Assembly: GCF_963678635.1 (NCBI RefSeq)
Contig: NC_087066.1
Location: 48,335,129-48,399,128 of the forward strand
DNA from: Symsagittifera roscoffensis
Taxonomy: Eukaryota; Xenacoelomorpha; Acoela; Convolutidae
DNA length: 64,000 bases
Reading direction: 5' to 3'
Under the pieces are notes generated by a model. That model searched no databases, was not told where the DNA came from, and worked only from the letters and a program-made list of their open reading frames with translations. How positions within the stretch are numbered: position 1 is the first letter of the stretch; every line of letters begins with the position of its first letter. Both the position numbers and the translations under genes were made by a program. Shown here one piece after another: positions 1 to 13,236 of this stretch.

Positions 1-51
1 AGGCAGATAGTAATTATAAAACGATACAGTATTTGTAAAATATTTAGATAC

Positions 52-1605
52 CGTTTGTCTCGAGATTTCATTCCGAACAGGTTTTTCAGAGACTTGCTCC
101 TCGTCTTTCGCTCCTCAGTTCGCCCATTGGCAAGAGGGGTTAACTCACACCCACTTGGGACCCTGTTACTCGAACCCGAAACTACTACCGTCCCGCTTCT
201 TCTGTATTTGGGAGAACTCTTCGTATAGGGCAAGCTATCATTATCTTCACCATTCTGTAACTCATACATCCCTTCCATTTCATCTGGTGCTCTGCCATGT
301 TCTCGTGAATCCGAATCATGATTTTGAACTAAGTATCCGTAAGTATGTGCCAAGTTCTGTTCTGATTTAGACATCCCTGAATCCTTTTGACCGGACTTGA
401 ACCCGCCACCACTCATGTTGTAATAATCTCGCAGATCTGAATTATCAGCAGACAGAAGCCCTCCGCAAAGATCGCTTTTGAGCGATGGTGTTCGAGATCT
501 AACTTTATTCCATGTTGCTGACAAGCTACTTGTTCTTTGTTCATAACTCTCCAAATTAGTCGAATCGTCAACAATCAGTGCCTGAGACGTCGAACTCTTC
601 TTCGCTTTACTTTTACTTCTACTTTGACTTGAAGTTTTCTTCTTCTTTGCTGTATCGTCGTCTTTTTGAGGCGGCTCGGCGACGTTTCTTGCTTTTTGAT
701 AAGGCATTATGTACCTGTGATAATACATTTTTGCATCTGTCAAATTTTTCTGCCCAGCTGAATTAGTATTTGCTGGAACTACATGGTTTAAATCATCCAT
801 CCATTGTTCGTTTGTGATATCTGTAATCTGATAGGCGTGCTCTGAAACGGGTTCTTTTTCGGGTTCAATTGACCGTTTTTCTTCAGGCAGTTTCTGATGA
901 ATTACCAATTGATCTCCCGTTTCTTTAATTAGTATGTCTTCATTGTTCATAACAGTATGGTCATTGCGAATCATGTCCTTTAGATCTTTAAATGGCAACA
1001 GACATTTTACAGTCATTTCAGCATTGAGGCAAATATTTTCCAAATCCTCGAACAACTGCTCTGAAGTAGCAGATTTAGTTTTAGCTTGCATTTCAGCCTG
1101 AATTTTCTTAGATTTTTCGAGCTCGTATTGTTCGAATTCGACCAAATTGTTTTCATACAACATGCTTGGCACTAATTGGTTATCCCTGCGATCTCGGTCA
1201 AAGCAAAGTTCGCATTTACAATTTGCGTAATGATCGTTCGGAAATAAGTCTCTTGGAATAGTTTTTAGCTCACGTTTTAGAGATTTGTTCAGGAACTCAG
1301 AGGAGGACGAGTGCATTAGCTTGTTTGTCGGTGTAGCGCAGTTGCTTACTTGAACCTGAGCGAAGTCCTGGATTGTTTGAGATTTCGGGATCCCTCTATT
1401 GGACATTTGCACGTCTTCCGATACCACAGTATCTGTACTCATTTGACTGTTTAGTATCTTGTTCAAATTTAAGTAAGAATTCATTATGTCTTCGTTTTGA
1501 TATTTTTCACTGGATCCGTTTTGAACAAAGTTTAAGTTTTGAGAAGAAATGCCAAGTGGCATTTTTGCGTCTGGTAGAAGAGGCGAGGATTCAGAAGATA
1601 GACAG
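52..1605 (-). CDS. Long tenth coding exon of the unrecognised gene
   Basis: The minus strand is open for 518 codons from an acceptor (CTTTCAG at 1606-1612) to the left part of the window. It completes an Asn codon begun by the two last bases of exon 1900-2249, so the junction is in phase. The encoded segment contains a short Cys cluster (YANCKCELCFDRDRR), a helical stretch (LFEDLENICLNAEMTVKCLL) and a serine-rich region ending in a basic motif (KSLKNLFGMKSRDK). Plus-strand ORFs at 155-370, 578-766 and 1373-1609 are shadows of it. The exon's high glutamine, serine and lysine content suggests disordered sequence. No catalytic domain can be seen. Confidence 0.8.
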
Positions 1606-4600
1606 CTGAAAGAAAAGATTTAAAAATTGAAAGATCTGCACTAGCTTACCATTGCTTATCATTCGTGTAGTTTAAGTTGAGAATTGCCAACGAAAGCAGA
1701 TTCAAGTACCTTAAATATATTTTCAAGCTAAATCCTATATCCGACCCTTTAATTTACCTTCTGTAAAAAAACTCTTCATTATGTTTGAAATGATTCTCAA
1801 AATCTTGATAAAAATCACGTGAGACATTCGAAGTTTTTATATTTAAGTGCGATTTGAAAATAATTAAATTGGGTTCTTGAGTTATTGTATAGAACTTACT
1901 TGTAAGGCTCTCCCCAGAACTCAGACGACAAATCACATTCAACATCTCTACAATTAATCAACACAGTCTCCGCATCTCGCATGCACTTCGAAATCTGAGT
2001 AGACACCTCGTGAATCATCCGAAGCACAGGCGTGAATCTCATTGCCGACTCACTGCAAATAAGACTCGCATTATCATCCACCCCGTTTGGCGTGCTATGC
2101 ATGATATTTCCATTTTCTGTCGACGATATTGAAACCGCCTTGTGGGGTTGTCTGGACTCGCGTTGTGGCTGAGCGTCGTCACGTTCAGCGACTTCTTCGT
2201 GGTGCAAGTGTGATGGACAGGTACATTTTGTGAGGAAATTTGAGGCAGTCTGAAATGAAGCTCATTGTAGTGACGTGTTATCACGTAAATTATCATTACT
2301 TCACCTTCTATGACATTTAGATAAATAAGATTAAGGTATCGTTTTAATACTGAGCCCATAAAAGTTGGCCACACTATCCAAAAAATCGCTGGCACTTTTT
2401 TCTTTCCTTCTGAACTTTAAGCAGAATTAAAAGCACATTCCGAAAATTACATCATCAGAACAATGTTTCATTGATTTATCAGAACAATGATTTAAAAACT
2501 ATACGGGGCGAAGTTGCACTTCGCATACACAAGCAAAAATATGACCGATAACGCTACTGGGAAAAACTGAATGAGTAACACTTTGAGTCCACAAAATTTT
2601 TAAGTCTGCATAATTGCTAAGTGACGCAAGCCAAATATGATGCCTTAGCAGTACCAGTCAAATTGAAAAAACAAATTAACAACTAACATGCCTCAATTTA
2701 TAGAGCGGACGCATTTCAACTAGTATACGAAAAAGGTCATTAAAAACATGCGACCCTGCCCAGGTTCGAACCCTTTTATTTTGTTGCAGGTCTTATTCCC
2801 TACCTCTACGCTACAGATCCATGGGCCATTCCCCCGGACTGGCACAGTCGAACCCGCCGATTCATGTAAAATAAAACTTTGAAGGCGTTAGCACCGGAAT
2901 GCTAATGAAAAGGAGGCTCAGAATGTTCTAGAATTTAAAATTTTTAAAATTTCGATTTGAGCTAGAACATTTCTGAGAAATGCAAGAAACGGGCATTTTG
3001 ACCAAAAATTAGAAAAACAACACAACCAGACACACAACCGGATTTACAAGACGGAAATTAGTCGGAAGAAAATAAGAGAAAAACGAAGCCTCTTATCGAG
3101 ATAGCAAGATTAGGCGCTTATCGGAAGAAAACTGAACAGAAGGAAGGTCCAGTGGGACACCCGGAACGGATCCGAACCCTCCTGTGCCACGAAATCGGAG
3201 AGATAACGACGTTATCTCCGGGAGAGTACGAAATTAGAGGCCCTATACCCAGAGACTGTGAGAGACTTGCTTGTACTTCATCTAATTATCTTTTTTCTCA
3301 TTCAACATTTTGCGGGTGAGCCCAAAGATGAGCAATATTTTGGCCTTCTCAAGTACTTTTCAAAATCTTCCAAGAAGCCCTAAAACGATGCGTTCCCCCT
3401 GTTTTTTTTCCGAAAATTTGCCTGCGAAGCAAAAAATTTTGGTAAAATAGGGTTTTTGAGATCTTGGAAAAAAAATTTATTCGGCTTATAAAAGGTCGAT
3501 TGAAAAATTCTACACAAAATCCGGAAACCGCCGCCTCAGGCAAAAAAATATACACTACGTACATCCAGGAAGGACTGATCCAACTTGAGCATGCGGTAGG
3601 GCAACATCATCATCCAGTGCATGACTTCTGTGTGACCTTGACTCTGACTAGGATCCCAGTGGGACAGCTTAGTCAGTCTAATTCTTGTACTCCTCGCTTG
3701 ATCCTGAAAATATTCCAATTCTAATTTTGCCCATTTCAAATTGCAAGGCTTCCAACTGAAATGAGTGCACTTTACTCTTCAGGCAAACAAAAATTCAAAA
3801 CCAAGAATAAAATAGAAAACGGTGTTAGAAAACCCTGCCAAAACGAAAATATGTAAGTCGACCATTTAAAATTAAATTAGAACCAGGAGAGCCGGTTGCT
3901 GTGCAAGTAGCACAGAAAATTCCGACCACGTAATAAAAAAAACTAAAATACCTCACCATGGATGTAACAAACTTAGATGCACGCCAATTATGACGCATTA
4001 GTAGTACCAGTCAATTTGAAAAAAAAAATCAATTAACGAGCCTCAATTCATAGAGCAGTCTATGGAGCAGCAATAATCTGAAAAAACTTAAATGTAATAA
4101 AAACAAAAATAATTTTTTTATTAAATTTGAGAATTTTTCTGAAATGGGTGCAAAAATCACCCATAAAAACAAAAATCGAGATCTATATAGGTGAAAATCA
4201 CTTGGTCTTTTACTTTTAAACACACATGATGACAAATTTCCTATACCGCTTTCAGTGATCGAAACAATTAGCATTTAAGTTAATTAACTTCTGCAAGGTA
4301 TTATTAAGGAGGGTAAGTGAAACTGCTGCATTTTAGTTTAGTTCATTCGAGTCATGTTAGTAATTGTTGTAACTTTACCATGTAACATTCAGTTGACATC
4401 AACCGCTCCAGACTAAACGTATTTAGAAGATAGAGACATTTAATACAATGCGATTTAAAGAAGAATGAAACATCTAAGTCTCATTTGAACTCATGACTTC
4501 GTCATACTTCAGAGATCCTGACAATCTCAAATTTTGTTTGATTATTGGTTTGCGCATAATGGACATTTATTTGAAAAAATTTTGTAAAATATTAAAGCAA

Positions 4601-7600
4601 AACAATGACACATACAATAGTATTTTAATTCTTTTGTGTAGGTAAGAATTCGCAACAATGAAAAATACAGGCAACTAAACTTTTATTGTGAAAAACATCT
4701 TTAACTTTTATTGGCTATGCTATAAGAAATATAAAATTTCGTTATCTTGTAGTAATTTATTAAGTTCTTCATGTTTTTGGAGTACTTTGAATTAGACTAA
4801 CCTCGATGTAATTTGCGAACGTTGCACTGTTCTGAATTGATAGCTTGAGTTGAGAAACTGAGGTAGGAATCGATTCGAAGTAGCTGCGACACCCGTTGAT
4901 GTAAATTTTCTAAAATTTACCAGAAACATTTTAAAATCATCTATCGTGCCAAAACATCTCGGCTTGTGTTTAGAAATTTGGTTTCATGACCTGAAATGAG
5001 TTCATTGTTTTGAGGAATCCTTTTCTACGTGGGAAAATATCGCCATTCTAGCTTGTATTATGACTCGACAATAAAACATCTAGTTTAGAAAAGCCGTAAC
5101 TAGTAACATTTACTGAGGTCCAGTAGTCGATGATTCGTGAAAACTAATATAAGGTTGTTTTTAAAACAATTTGTCTTGAATAGATTTCAGTTTATTTTGC
5201 TTAAGTTGATTTTCAGTCAAATGTCGCATGCTACCAATAGTTTTTTTTTGAGATGACACGTGACCTGATCCCTCAAAAGTGCTTGTAACATTAACAGCTG
5301 TATACTTACTTCTAGATCATTGTCCATGAATAGTCTCAGTGCCGACAGCAAATTCTCGGCGAATGTCTCTCGTAAAACAATCCGTGAATTACCACCAGAT
5401 ACACTCGAGCAACTATTTCTATCTTGTAGACACTCAACACATGCATTCCAGCTCTTCCACAATTGCTGGTTGCACTCCTTAATAGCACGCAGGACACTCG
5501 GGAAAGTCAAGCGCCTACAAACGAAACCTATATGACTGAACCGAAAAAACAATTATTTACACAGAGGCAAAGTTGCACTTCGCATACACAAGCAAATCAA
5601 AGAGTGATTTGAACAATGTCAATAATGAAAAACTTGAACAAAAACCCGACGGATTGTTGCGACTGCGCTTAAACACTATGAACTAGTTTTTGGAACAGAA
5701 GATTTGATAAATTTTCACAGAGGCGAAGCGGAGCTTCGCATCACTTGCGATACAACGAAAGTGTACCATTGCAAGCTACTAAATGGTCAAAGAGATGGAA
5801 TAACTAAGTGGAAAAAACTGGAATTACCAAAATTTCGATCAAAAAAACACAGATGACAAACACAACCACTAGCAATAAGCACGCTTTTAGTATTTTCCGA
5901 GCGTCCACTAAGCCACAACACGTGGTTAGACGCCAATTGATCGGAAAACAAAAAACCAAAGGAATTGATTGTCATAAAAAATCAATAAATCAAGAAAGAC
6001 GAAAAATCAATCTCTGAAAACGACGAAAACCCAGCCACTAGCATAAAACAAGCTTCTAGTACATTTCAAGCGTTCAATAAGCCAATAACTCGTAGTGAGA
6101 AGCCAATAATTCCGAAAACGAAAAATGTCATTCTTCGAGAAATGTCGAAAAATTATTCTCAAAAAATAGAGCGATTAAAAAATTTAACTTTCATGTTACC
6201 AGCCGAGCTGCTTTACTAAAAATATGAACAATCACTTTTTATTCTGATACCGATGCAAAATAATTTCACTAACCGGACAAAAGAAGAGTCGGAATCATTT
6301 AAACCGACAAAACAGGAGCCGATATCATTTAGGCCTAACAAAATTTCTAAGCGAAAAGAACACCGGGAAATATACCAGTCAGTGATAGAAAATTTGAAAT
6401 ATTACAGGAGTTTATGAACGATACTTGAGACTTTGTGAGAACTGGTTACAGCGCAAATAAAAACTAGTGGGGTGGCAACTAAGCAGACAAAACATAAGCC
6501 GACCAACTAAAACCCGACTGACCAATATTGAACTTTCAACCAAAATTTCAACTTGAAACACTAAAAAAACACGTCCAACCGGGATTCAAACCCTCGACCT
6601 TCGGTTTCAAAAGCAACTGCATTACCTCCAGAGTCCAGACCAAGAGCGATGAGGCCTTGAAGTTGCTAAGGTTCGATAATAAAGCAACATCGATTTCAAT
6701 TACAAATGTGTAAGAAAACTTGTTTACGGGGGAAATGAAAATACACTTTAAGTTACAAAAAAAATCTTAAGAAATGTGGCAAAATGTGGCAACTAAGCCG
6801 ACAAACCATAAGCAGACAACCCATAGGCCGATCATTTTTGATATTAAATATTTTAGGTTTAAAAAGCAGGCGCTGACCGGATTCGAGCGTAGTACTTTAG
6901 CCGTCTACTGGTACCTTTCGCATCCAGTAGTTAAATTTGAATTTTCAAGAAATTACGCATGTTTGGTTGCTGCAGAATTGAATGCTGCAGAAATGATTCA
7001 GTGATTTTGTTAAACTTGTTGTAAACTATAAAAAGTCTATATTCAAGTTTGATAACGCTTGCTAAATGAAAGCATAAAAAAGAAATCAAAAATGTTTCAA
7101 ATTTTTTAGTTCCCCTCATACTGATAGAAATTGATAAGTTTCAGGCTTAGTAACGCATCAATAAGACCAAACAGCTTGCCTCATATCAATTTGGAATGAT
7201 TTCTGAACCGTATTGATTCATCGCCTACGCTCTGCGATGATTGAAAAGGGGTAGTTAGCATGCATTAATTATCTAACTTGTCCATTTTCATTTCCAGCTC
7301 AAGAAAACCGTATCTTTCGGATATACGAAAATCGCTCCAAAAGTTTTCAGACAGTAGGTGTCAGTAAAAAATGTCAATGAATGAGCTCCAGCAGACTTAA
7401 AAGATAGCCAACCACCAGCTGACTTAGCGGGTGCAGGGGGGCGGAGCGGATGCTCCCCTCAGGGATTCGACCCCTGCCGACCCAAAGGGACCCCCTTTGT
7501 ACTATTTTGAGACATCCATTTTTGGCTGACTGACCCCAAAGTTTTTCTAAAGGCGCCAAAATATACTAATAGAGGAGCGCGCGCCAAAAAATTAAGATTT

Positions 7601-10600
7601 TTTTACCAAAAATTTCAAAGTGCCTGAAAATGCCCTTTTTCAAAAATTTGCCTGCTTCACAGACAGTTTGGTCAACATGGGGTCTTTATAGTGATTTGAG
7701 AGAGCCCAGAAAATCAATTTGGTCGACTTAAACAAAAGCCTTCCAGAAAATTCTAGATCCACCCCTGTACTTCGAATTTCAAAGGAACGTGACACTTTTC
7801 CTAAAATTATACAATTAAGAGAAAACTCGCACAAAAAGTTTTTTATTCCGCTGCGGATTCAGAAAATTGAAGTCCGTTTTTGAAACGTTTTTTGTGCCCT
7901 TCACAATTTTGCAGTTCGATAGCGGATTTTGCCTCCACTTTAACAAAGGAAATGAAATGCTCTTAAAAAGAAATCGAAAGTCAAACCCACAAACAGAACA
8001 ATTTTGAGCGTGACAACAAAACGAGCAAACAAAAAAATCGTAAAACGAACGTAAAACTCTTTGAGATCTCATTTCAACAATTTTTGATAAAACTAACCAA
8101 GGAGAAAACACGTACAAAATAGCAAAGGGAAGCTTCAAATTGCAAGAAAATGCCAAAGTAATTTAATAAGCTTTGAAAAAGAAGAATTTGCCGCCTATAG
8201 GGTTAAAACTTTCACCCTAGAGATTTTGGGTTTAAAGTCCTTTATCTTGCACTATATGACCTTGCTGTTTTCCTATTAACAACCTATTTTTTTTTTGGTA
8301 ATTGCGCAGAAGCCGACTCTGCTGGTCTTGATGACTTCGATCTGAGTTTTATTTTCGGATAAGATCGGACTATCTGTACCATTTGAACAGCAAGCGGCTA
8401 TTCTTATGACACTTTAATTGATTAGGAACCATTTACATTTTTATTCCCTTCGTAGTTTCAGCAGAAACGAAAGCAAGCAAGAGACAATACAACGTTCGCG
8501 ACAAAACTAAAATACAAATACTCAGTCTGAAAAAAATTCTTTGGAAAAAAAGTAAAGCAGACAAATCTTCACATGCAAAACCTGAATGAAAATGCCAAAT
8601 AAAAAAATGAATTAAAAAGCAACAAAACTCTCTTGAACGTCGAAATTTAAGTACCTTGACAGAAATTGGACATCTCGCCCTGACTTTTACTAGAATAAAA
8701 TGATATTTTGAGCAAAGTGATATTTTGATAATACCGGGGTAATTTTTTCTTTGCTTTCGGAAAAAATGAATATATTTTTGAGCTAAAAACTACAAGGGTT
8801 AAGAAAGACTGATTACTCACGCGTTGAACTGTGAGTACTCTGACTTCTGGATACAGCTCTCCATCTTGCGAGAAGTCTTCAGGTAATGTCCGATATAATG
8901 ATGGAGTAGCTCATACAGTTCAGTGTGCATCGAAGCAGACTTCATAAAGCTCTCCTTGATCGACTTATCGAAATTCTCTGCTGCATTAACTAACACAAAC
9001 AGTTCAATTTTAGCTCAGTACCATTCATACATTGTTCGACACCATAAATATTATCATATGCTCAAATCTATTACCCATGAGAAAAATATTTTTGACCGAG
9101 GCTAATACATTTCTACCTAGTAGCAATAACCCAGAATCATTCCACTCCATAAGCTTTAATTATCAACCTAAGAATTCCAAAACGCCCTCTGACCATGAAA
9201 AAGCTGGTTTCAAGCACGATGTTAAATGATTGAAATAAATTTGAGTGTTAGAATGCAGCTAAATTTAGAGGGCGTGAAGTGCAAACACATTGGGTTAGGC
9301 GAATTTAGAGGGTAGGAAGGAAGGAAATATGCCAGGCGTTATATCGTATGGTACCATTTTTCATAACTCAATAGAAAGATCTAGACAACAAAATACCTCA
9401 ACTGAACATCAGTCTCAAATTAGTCTAGCAGGTCTAACAAGCCTTAGTATGAAATTTAAACGGTAAATACTTCCAAAAAATTTCTGTCGTATTTTCCTTA
9501 GTTCTATTCAAGAGAAATGAGTTTATTATATCTTAAAGAAAACAACTTACTATAGTCTGCCCTGGTGATTGTGTTTGTGAGGTGTGATGAGCTGCTGTGA
9601 GTGGATGCTGAACTGGGATAGGCACCACAGTTGTCCATGTTAGTAGTAGAGCCCCCAGCACCAGCAGCATGCATTGTGGATGACTTATGAGTTGCCGAGG
9701 TAAAACTGACGGTGTCTGAAGGAAAAGATTATAAAGCCAAACTGTATTAAAATAGACTGGTCAATAAAGCAAAATTTCTTTGAAAAAGGCAATGTCTACT
9801 TCAGAAAACTTCAGTGTAAGCCAGGAGTGGTCATCATTTTTGCCTTAGTGTATCCCCTGCAGTATCGCACAGTTGATGTATTTATTTGAACAAAAATTTA
9901 AAATCTTTTTTCACAATCGCCCAAAAAAAATAATTTTCAATTCCAGAAAAGGGATTTTTAGAAACTGCATCCCGTTGAGTTACTATCCCTAGGTGCTTTT
10001 GTGGTGTTTCAACAGCAGTGTGCAAGTTTCATCTACAGTCATTTCAAAAGACATTGCTGTTTAAACCAATGAAAATGGGAGGAACTTTGTATTCGGGTGT
10101 TTTAGTTTTTTCTTTTTGTTTTCCACGCACAATCAAGTACCACAAACAATCATCGGAGTGTGCTGAGTGATATATATATATTAAAGCCCTTTCTGTCGTA
10201 ATTTGAACGACAAAAAATCCAAAAAAAATCCCAGTGTCGAGAAAAACCGTTTGGAAATTTTCGGTTTTTCGTCTTGTTTAATTGATCATTTAGGCTTAAC
10301 AAGTAATTGATTCTTCCAAACGGAAACTAGTTTTGAAAGCTCAATTTTGCACTCCCATGGCAAAAAAACTAACTTTAAAAACTATTGTTCAAAAACAATT
10401 AAAATTTCGAGTTTTTTGAAATTTAGTTTCTTATTCTTTTGTGGAGACAACTATTGTCGATTATGCTTAAATTACTAGCTATAGTGTTACACAGAGGCAA
10501 AAATTTGCAAACACTAGCGCGAAAACGAAAAAAATCAGCTCTATAAAGTGCAATATAAAGTAGAAATAAAAAGACACAAGACTCGAATTAGTAAAAATTC

Positions 10601-13236
10601 GGCAACGCCGCGGATTCGATCTGCAACCTTGAAATTTTGCGTCTCACGCACTAACCACTCAGCCAAGGATATTTAAGGATTCACAAACACTAGCCACAAA
10701 TGAGGCAGAGAACAAATGCTATGAAATTTCCAATGCTAGAGATCGTGATTATAGCAATGGTGTCACCAAATAAGTGAACAATTTTAATAAACACTTTTGT
10801 TTGCGCCTTAGATTAGAAAAAAAGGTTCGCAGCAATACACTATGCTCGAAGCTCTTTAGTGTGATCATTACACCACGTATGAAAAGCAACACTAATTTTG
10901 AGAACTTAATAATTTGAAGATTTGAAGAGTAGTTTTTTATGAATATGGTCGGAACATTCTGTGCTACGTGCACAGCAACCGGCGATTCTTGTTATCAACT
11001 GTTGACGTACCATTATTATCTGCAACAGACGCCTTTGACAGCGTTTTGAAACTTCGGATTGAAGACAATCGTGAGTTCGCACAATTATACTTCGGAGACA
11101 ATGCTCGATTCATATCTTTATTCACTCCACTACCACCCATAGCATTATCCAGACATCCAGAAGAGGCTCCGTCGCCTTGTCTCCGAGTGATGCTATTTGT
11201 GCTTGGTGGGACAAGCGAACTTTCGCTGGCTGTTGAGTAGCGGATACCCAGTTCCATCTTCAGGTCTTTCATTTCACTTTCGAGACGCTCTTGGCGAGAA
11301 GTCAGAGTGGACATATCGCTCCGAAGACCAACAGCCAGTCGACACACCTGGAAAAAACGTTCAAAAATATTGTCAATCGTGCTTTAAAAATTGACGTGAC
11401 AACCTTTGTTGATTATCAATGCGAATAGGAATCGTCAAAAGCTATATCTCGACGAACTGAAACGGACATATTCCTGTCAACGACAATTAACTTGCATCTC
11501 AATTCTATCTAAACTGTAATGCTTAAATTTGAATAACAAAAATGATAAAATTTCGCTGAGTCAATTCTATCCAAACAATTTGTCCCCATTATTAGTCAAC
11601 CTTGCGACATATAGTTTCAACGAAACAATGATGAAATTGTTGCATCAGATATTACTCACTTCAGCCAGCTCTGCTCTATGCGAGTCTAACTGTTTGGCCA
11701 GACTGGTGTCCCCGTCCACTATTTTGTTCAGCTGTTCGAACACCAGACCCAGACCCTGTCTCAACTCACCAGCCACCGCTTCCAACTAAAAAAATCAAGA
11801 TTAGAAAAAAAAACAATTTTATTTGGATTTAACCGAATTCTAAATGCCATTGACAGAATAAGACAAGCATTTAGGAGCTGATATTGACCTGTCTACTCTA
11901 TAACTTGCTGATTACTCATTTAAAAAATATATATATTTTTTATGACCTACAAAAATCCTCGTTCTAAAAATCGGGTCTAAAACAGTTTTAAATCAACACA
12001 TTAAACATCCAAAAAATTGTCAAGGTAATTTGAAACTTGCCAGGATGACTTTATAGCACCGGTAACAATGTTCTAACTGGTCAGAAAAGACTTTCACAAT
12101 TACGAGTTCCAATCGCCATTTTTTCTTTCTAGAAAATCTGAATGTCTTGAAAATTCCTGCTAAAATAAGCCCCAGAAGAAAAAGGCCAAGCTTTGAGAGA
12201 AACCAGATCTACACTCACCACATTGAGATTGGCAGTTGCAATCACCTAACCAGAAATAAAAATAATCAAATAGCACTGAACAAATAATTAAAACATTGAA
12301 TTAGTATACCATAAGCCCACTGAGATCAGACAAATGGAAGATTACCTCTTCCGCGTTTCTTTTCACTCCACTTTCCACGTCTGAAATTGCGGCTTGATCT
12401 CCCTTCCTAGCTGAAATGTTGTCGCCAGCTACATTAGTTCCACCACAAAGTTCATCATTCAATGATACCGCAGTCTGTCTAGCCGAGTCCATTCGTGATG
12501 ATCTTTTGGTCGATGTAGTTCTGACGTTTACTTGGGGTTCGACTCTCGCGAGATTCCGTTCACTGTTGCTTAAAGGCGTGGCAGACTGGTTTGCGTGGGT
12601 TTTTAAGGCGGGCAGAAGTGTGTTTAAGCTTGCTGATTCATCTAAGGCAAGCCTCACAAAATTTTTAACCTATCCAATAAATTTGCAAAAAAACGAAGTC
12701 AAATTTACTATAAATTCCCTAAAACCGTATAATTAGTTTGATATTTTTAACTGAGACAAAACTTAAGCAAACAAAATTCTTAGCTTAAAAACTCGATAAA
12801 GGAGATACCTACCAGGATACTGAGACAGAACACCATTAGCCAGCATTGGCCATTCTGAATGATGAATATCTTTACTCTCCGTTACAGTTTTGTTATCTAC
12901 AGAAGCCAAACCATCAGTTGCGCTTTCGAACTCCGAATGATCACTGCGTTCTGACTGCAGCAGGTCAACGTCATTGTCGTTTTTGTTCACATCAAACGAG
13001 GCACTGTTTTCATCTTTGTTCAGGTCGAAAGAGATACTGACGTCATAATCGGCCATGAGGCCGGAAGGAGCGCTTCGCGTTGACACATCGCCTTCGTCCT
13101 CATCATCGTCGGCAGGAATTTCAGAGTCAACAAATAGAAAATCGGCATCTCTCAGATCCTCTTTGGGGTAGTTAGTTTCCCTCGCTGAGTTAAGAAGCAA
13201 CAATGAGTCGGTGGAGGTATCGCTAGGTGCAGCCAT
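52..13236 (-). CDS. Unrecognised multi-exon gene, large coiled-coil protein (3' end outside window)
   Basis: I do not recognise this gene. Coding exons in order on the minus strand are 12809-13236, 12310-12652, 12219-12245, 11660-11785, 11011-11347, 9551-9715, 8821-8989, 5310-5535, 1900-2249 and 52-1605. Every junction has GT/AG borders, and the codon phases agree across all nine introns (phases 2,0,0,0,1,1,2,0,2), which makes the model strong. The product is at least 1,241 residues. It starts MAAPSDTSTDS and has an acidic stretch (PADDDEDEGD) near residue 45. A coiled coil runs through exons 3-5 (motifs ELRQGLGLVFEQLNKIV and RLESEMKDLKMELG). Helical segments lie in exons 7-9, and a Ser/Lys-rich basic region (KKKKTSSQSRSKSKAKK) lies in the last exon. 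No signal peptide or membrane segment is visible. The last exon probably ends at a donor (GTATCT) at 46-51, so the protein continues outside the window. A cytoskeletal or Rho-GEF scaffold is possible, but that is only a guess. Confidence 0.8.
2755..2821 (-). repeat. tRNA-like sequence (SINE head)
   Basis: On the minus strand a box-A-like TAGCGTAGAGGTAGGG is followed about 27 nt later by a perfect box B (GGTTCGAACC, 2763-2772). The acceptor stem cannot be closed, so this is not a functional tRNA. A tRNA-derived SINE head is the simplest reading. Confidence 0.4.
2822..3265 (+). repeat. 5' half of an old LTR of the giant-element family
   Basis: The order of blocks matches the LTR at 54474: CCATTCCCC, GGCA(C/G)AGT, AATGATGAAAAGGA-like, GAAA(T/C)G(C/T)(A/C)A, GGTCCA(C/G)TGGG, (C/T)CCGAACCCTCC and a GGCCC(T/G) block. 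The copy is heavily diverged and lacks the LTR's second half. It lies in plus orientation inside the intron of a minus-strand gene. Confidence 0.6.
6475..6720 (-). repeat. Interspersed AAGCCGAC repeat, second copy
   Basis: It shares GGTGGCAACTAAGC, AAGCCGACCA and a box-B-like GGTTTGAATCC (reverse complement of 6579-6589 region) with the neighbouring copy at 6774-7075. The 3' half is diverged. Confidence 0.45.
6774..7075 (-). repeat. Interspersed AAGCCGACA repeat, near-complete copy
   Basis: The block order is GTGGCAACTAAGCCGACAA, AAGCAGACA, a tRNA box-B-like CGGATTCGAGC, TTAAATTTGAA, TTGTTAAAC(T/A)…AAAGTCTA and a terminal GCTTGCTAA. The same order recurs at about 20935-21260 and, with extra tandem units, at about 18930-19480. 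If the tRNA-like part is the promoter, transcription would be on the minus strand. A tRNA-derived SINE is likely; a MITE is the alternative. Confidence 0.5.
9716..11010. other. Intron with an inverted-repeat copy and a tRNA-like sequence
   Basis: Positions 10095-10260 match the reverse complement of 17215-17330 in the RUNDC3 intron (shared TTTTGTTTTCCACGC, CCACAAA(C/T)AATCATCGGA, AAAGCCCTTTC and TCGAGAAAAACCG). Positions 10612-10665 hold a tRNA-like pair of promoter boxes on the minus strand. Nothing else is identifiable. Confidence 0.5.
10590..10680 (-). repeat. tRNA-Leu/Ser-like SINE head or tRNA pseudogene
   Basis: On the minus strand, box A is TGGCTGAGTGGTTAGTGCG (10647-10665) and the box-B region is GGTTGCAGATCGAATCC (10612-10628). 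The A box looks like that of a type-II tRNA (Leu or Ser). There is no matching acceptor stem and no clear variable arm, so a functional tRNA is unlikely. Confidence 0.45.
12219..12245 (-). CDS. 27-nt in-frame microexon
   Basis: The exon encodes VIATANLNV. It is preceded by CTGGTTAG and followed by GTGAGT. Exons on both sides end and start in phase 0, so skipping it would remove exactly nine residues without a frameshift. It sits at the N-terminal end of the predicted coiled coil. Microexons of this size are often alternatively spliced in neurons; that use here is inference. Confidence 0.65.

Larger units (their letters stand above)
2250..5309. other. Intron filled with repeats
   Basis: This 3.06-kb intron of the unrecognised gene holds a hairpin repeat (about 2500-2545), a tRNA-like sequence (2755-2821), an LTR fragment (2822-3265) and two copies of another dispersed repeat. 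One copy is at about 2610-2710 and the other at about 3955-4060; both share GTACCAGTCAA and CCTCAATT. A further repeat start with the hairpin CTGTGC-AAGTA-GCACAG lies at about 3890-3945. No coding potential is seen. Confidence 0.6.
5536..8820. other. Intron with SINE-like and hairpin repeats
   Basis: This 3.3-kb intron of the unrecognised gene contains GCGAAGC/GCTTCGC hairpin repeats at about 5565-5600 and 5719-5755. It also has two copies of the AAGCCGACA interspersed repeat (about 6475-6720 and 6774-7075) and an unassigned GC-richer stretch near 7420-7560. The short ORFs in it look incidental. Confidence 0.55.

Noticed and set aside
10590-10680. Functional tRNA gene
   Set aside because: Promoter-box-like sequences are present but no acceptor stem pairs and no clear anticodon arm can be drawn.
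11529-11789. Plus-strand ORF over 11660-11785
   Set aside because: It is the antisense of a minus-strand coiled-coil exon whose splice sites and phase fit the neighbouring exons.
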